Origin: CF-161 sp035259145
GTDB taxonomy: Bacteria > Chloroflexota > Dormibacteria > Dormibacterales > Dormibacteraceae
Length of the DNA stretch: 15,380 nt
Reading direction: 5' to 3'
Assembly (NCBI GenBank): GCA_035259145.1
Contig: DATFWQ010000244.1
Coordinates: forward strand, 1 to 15,380
The notes below the pieces were generated by a model. It was not told where the DNA came from. It did not search any database and worked only from the letters and a program-made list of their open reading frames with translations. Numbering within the stretch: position 1 is the stretch's first letter; each line of letters opens with the position of its first letter. Of this stretch, positions 14,131 to 15,380 are shown piece by piece. The translations under genes were made by a program, and so were the position numbers.

Positions 14131-14988
14131 GTGAACTATCCTGCCCGCATGATCGCAAGAACCGTCGCGGTAATCAGCCCGGGTGAGATGGGCAGCGCCG
14201 TCGGCCGGCGCTTGCGCGAGGGCGGCCTGCGGGTGGTGACCTCGCTCGCGGGTCGCACGGGACGCACCAGAGCCCTTGCCGCCGATGCCGGCATCGAGGA
14301 CGCGGGTTCTCTCGCGGCGGCCATTCGCCAGTCGGACGTCGTGTTATCGATCCTTCCGCCGGCGCGGGCGCTTGAACTGGCCGAGGCGGTCGGACGCGAC
14401 CCGGGCCCGCTGTACGTGGACTGCAACGCCGTCTCCCCAGCGAGCGCCAGCGCCATCGGAAGGGCGGTGGGCGAGCGATATGTCGACGCCGGAATCATCG
14501 GAGCCCCCACCGCGCCGCGGTTCTACGCCTCAGGACCGCACGCCGCCGAGCTGGCGGAGCTGCCGCTCGACGTCCGGGTGCTGGATGGCGAGATCGGTCA
14601 GGCATCGGGTCTGAAGATGTGCTACGCCGCCCTGACCAAAGGACTGACCGCCCTCCTCACGGAATCCATGGTCACGGCTGACGTGCTCGGGGTATCGGAG
14701 GCGCTCCGGCTGGAGCTGGGCGACAGTCAGCCGCTGTTCCTGACCGGGGCTCGGCAAGGGCTGCCAGGCATGGTGCCGAAAGCCTACAGATGGATCGCCG
14801 AGATGGAGCAGATCGCGACCACCTTCGAAGCGGCGGGCCTCACCCCCCGGATGCTGCTGGGAGCCGCCGACGTCTACCGTCTCGTCGAAGAGGCGCGCGC
14901 AGCCGCGGGTGGCGACGGTCTGGACAGCCTCGACGGCGTGGTCGGGGCGATCAGGCTGGCGCTGGCGCCTGCCCGACCAGCTCGCTGA
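14131..14988 (+). CDS. 6-phosphogluconate-dehydrogenase-like NAD(P)-binding oxidoreductase (DUF1932 type)
   Basis: A 285-residue protein with an N-terminal Rossmann domain (TVAVISPGEMGSAVGRRL, a GxxxMG-type nucleotide-binding loop) and DVVLSILPP, as in the beta-hydroxyacid dehydrogenase superfamily. The C-terminal half, GLKMCYAALTKGLTALLTE then ADVLGVSEALRLEL, matches the DUF1932/phosphogluconate-dehydrogenase C-terminal domain; K162 in GLKMCYAALTKG is in the position of the catalytic lysine region. The substrate is unknown. GTG 14131 has AGGAG 10 nt upstream; ATG 14149 (six codons in) has none but gives the more typical MIARTVAVIS start. The last 38 bp overlap the convergent response regulator gene. 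Confidence 0.83.
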   Translation: MNYPARMIARTVAVISPGEMGSAVGRRLREGGLRVVTSLAGRTGRTRALAADAGIEDAGSLAAAIRQSDVVLSILPPARALELAEAVGRDPGPLYVDCNAVSPASASAIGRAVGERYVDAGIIGAPTAPRFYASGPHAAELAELPLDVRVLDGEIGQASGLKMCYAALTKGLTALLTESMVTADVLGVSEALRLELGDSQPLFLTGARQGLPGMVPKAYRWIAEMEQIATTFEAAGLTPRMLLGAADVYRLVEEARAAAGGDGLDSLDGVVGAIRLALAPARPAR

Positions 14989-15313
14989 TCGCAGCTGACA
15001 GCTGAGAGGGATTCGTCCTGGCTTTCAGCAGCGAGCGGCGAACGCCGGGCGGCGGCTTCTCGTAGCAGCCCTGGTCATTCGTGAAGAGCACGCATTGCGC
15101 CCCAGCCGCCGCGAATCGCTGCGCCAGGGCGGTGCCGGTGCCGCCCGGCAGCCACTCGTCGAGGCAAACTACATGAGGACGGTCCTGCCAGAATCGCTGG
15201 TCGGCCGAAGCAGAGTCGCCCGCCACAGCCACCGCATAGCCGTCCAGCCTCAGCTTCAGCGCGTAAAGGTCTGCAATCGTCGCATCGTCTTCGACCAAGA
15301 GAACGTCGACCAT
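14951..15313 (-). CDS. Single-domain response regulator (CheY-like receiver)
   Basis: A 120-residue receiver domain with no output domain. The phosphorylation site is complete: acidic pair D9-D10 in LLVEDD, phospho-acceptor D52 in VVCLDEWLPGG, T78 in LFTND, and K97 in SLLKAR. The frame is open to 15370, but ATG 15313 is preceded by GGAGGGAGGA, with GGAGG 5 nt away, and starts exactly at the domain. It would act as a phosphorelay intermediate or bind a partner protein. No histidine kinase is in the window. The upstream 15314-15380 holds nothing else I can identify. Confidence 0.9.
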   Translation of the reverse strand: MVDVLLVEDDATIADLYALKLRLDGYAVAVAGDSASADQRFWQDRPHVVCLDEWLPGGTGTALAQRFAAAGAQCVLFTNDQGCYEKPPPGVRRSLLKARTNPSQLSAAISELVGQAPAPA

Positions 15314-15380
15314 TCCTCCCTCCGTTCCGAATAGCATGACGCTGAAGTGCCAGACATACTCGCCGTTCACGCGACCGCGC

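Overview
This is a high-GC chromosomal window with tightly packed, mostly overlapping genes. It has no rRNA, tRNA, CRISPR array or insertion sequence that I can see. The dominant content is a nine-gene minus-strand block for haem biosynthesis by the C5 (glutamyl-tRNA) and coproporphyrin-dependent (CPD) routes. The presence of HemQ/ChdC with a compact monoderm-type ferrochelatase points to a Gram-positive-type lineage: Actinomycetota, or a high-GC Chloroflexota/Dormibacterota-like relative. The BldC-like regulator and the Upf1-like helicase with an arginine-rich tail fit the same groups. Taxonomy below that level is a guess.

Layout. On the minus strand, read from about 8.5 kb down to 1: an HTH regulator, hemD, hemA, hemC, a 315-bp repeat-filled gap, then hemB, hemQ, hemL, hemE and hemH. 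Nearly every junction is an ATGA or GTGA stop/start overlap, so the block is almost certainly co-transcribed and translationally coupled. The exceptions are the AT-rich hemD-hemA spacer and the hemC-hemB gap. The set covers glutamyl-tRNA to coproporphyrin III to coproheme to haem b. The one CPD enzyme absent from the window is CgoX/HemY (coproporphyrinogen III oxidase), which may lie just beyond position 1.

Divergent from the regulator, on the plus strand, are a CPBP-family membrane protein (8646-9311) and an MFS transporter (9308-10483), joined by another ATGA overlap. A 5' leader with a plausible -10 box and two hairpins follows (10543-10664). It precedes a long superfamily-1 helicase (10665-13436) that has a zinc ribbon in its N-terminal half and a disordered, Ala-rich then Arg-rich C-terminal tail.

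A strong hairpin (13485-13520) separates the helicase from a convergent small CMD/AhpD-like protein (13577-13936, minus) that lacks the redox cysteines. Divergent from that gene is a 6-phosphogluconate-dehydrogenase-like NAD(P)-binding oxidoreductase with a DUF1932-type C-terminus (14131-14988, plus). It overlaps tail-to-tail by 38 bp with a single-domain response regulator (14951-15313, minus).

Most notable points: (i) a 108-bp hairpin repeat duplicated in tandem inside the haem operon; (ii) a leading regulator whose DNA-binding domain extends upstream of the only canonical start codon; (iii) CAAATC direct repeats before hemA and before the regulator; (iv) a GluTR/GSAM pair that both depart from family norms, GSAM having lost much of its gating loop; (v) the helicase architecture. 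I see no clear evidence of a wholly new multi-gene system. The best leads are the regulator with its candidate sites and the repeat array.
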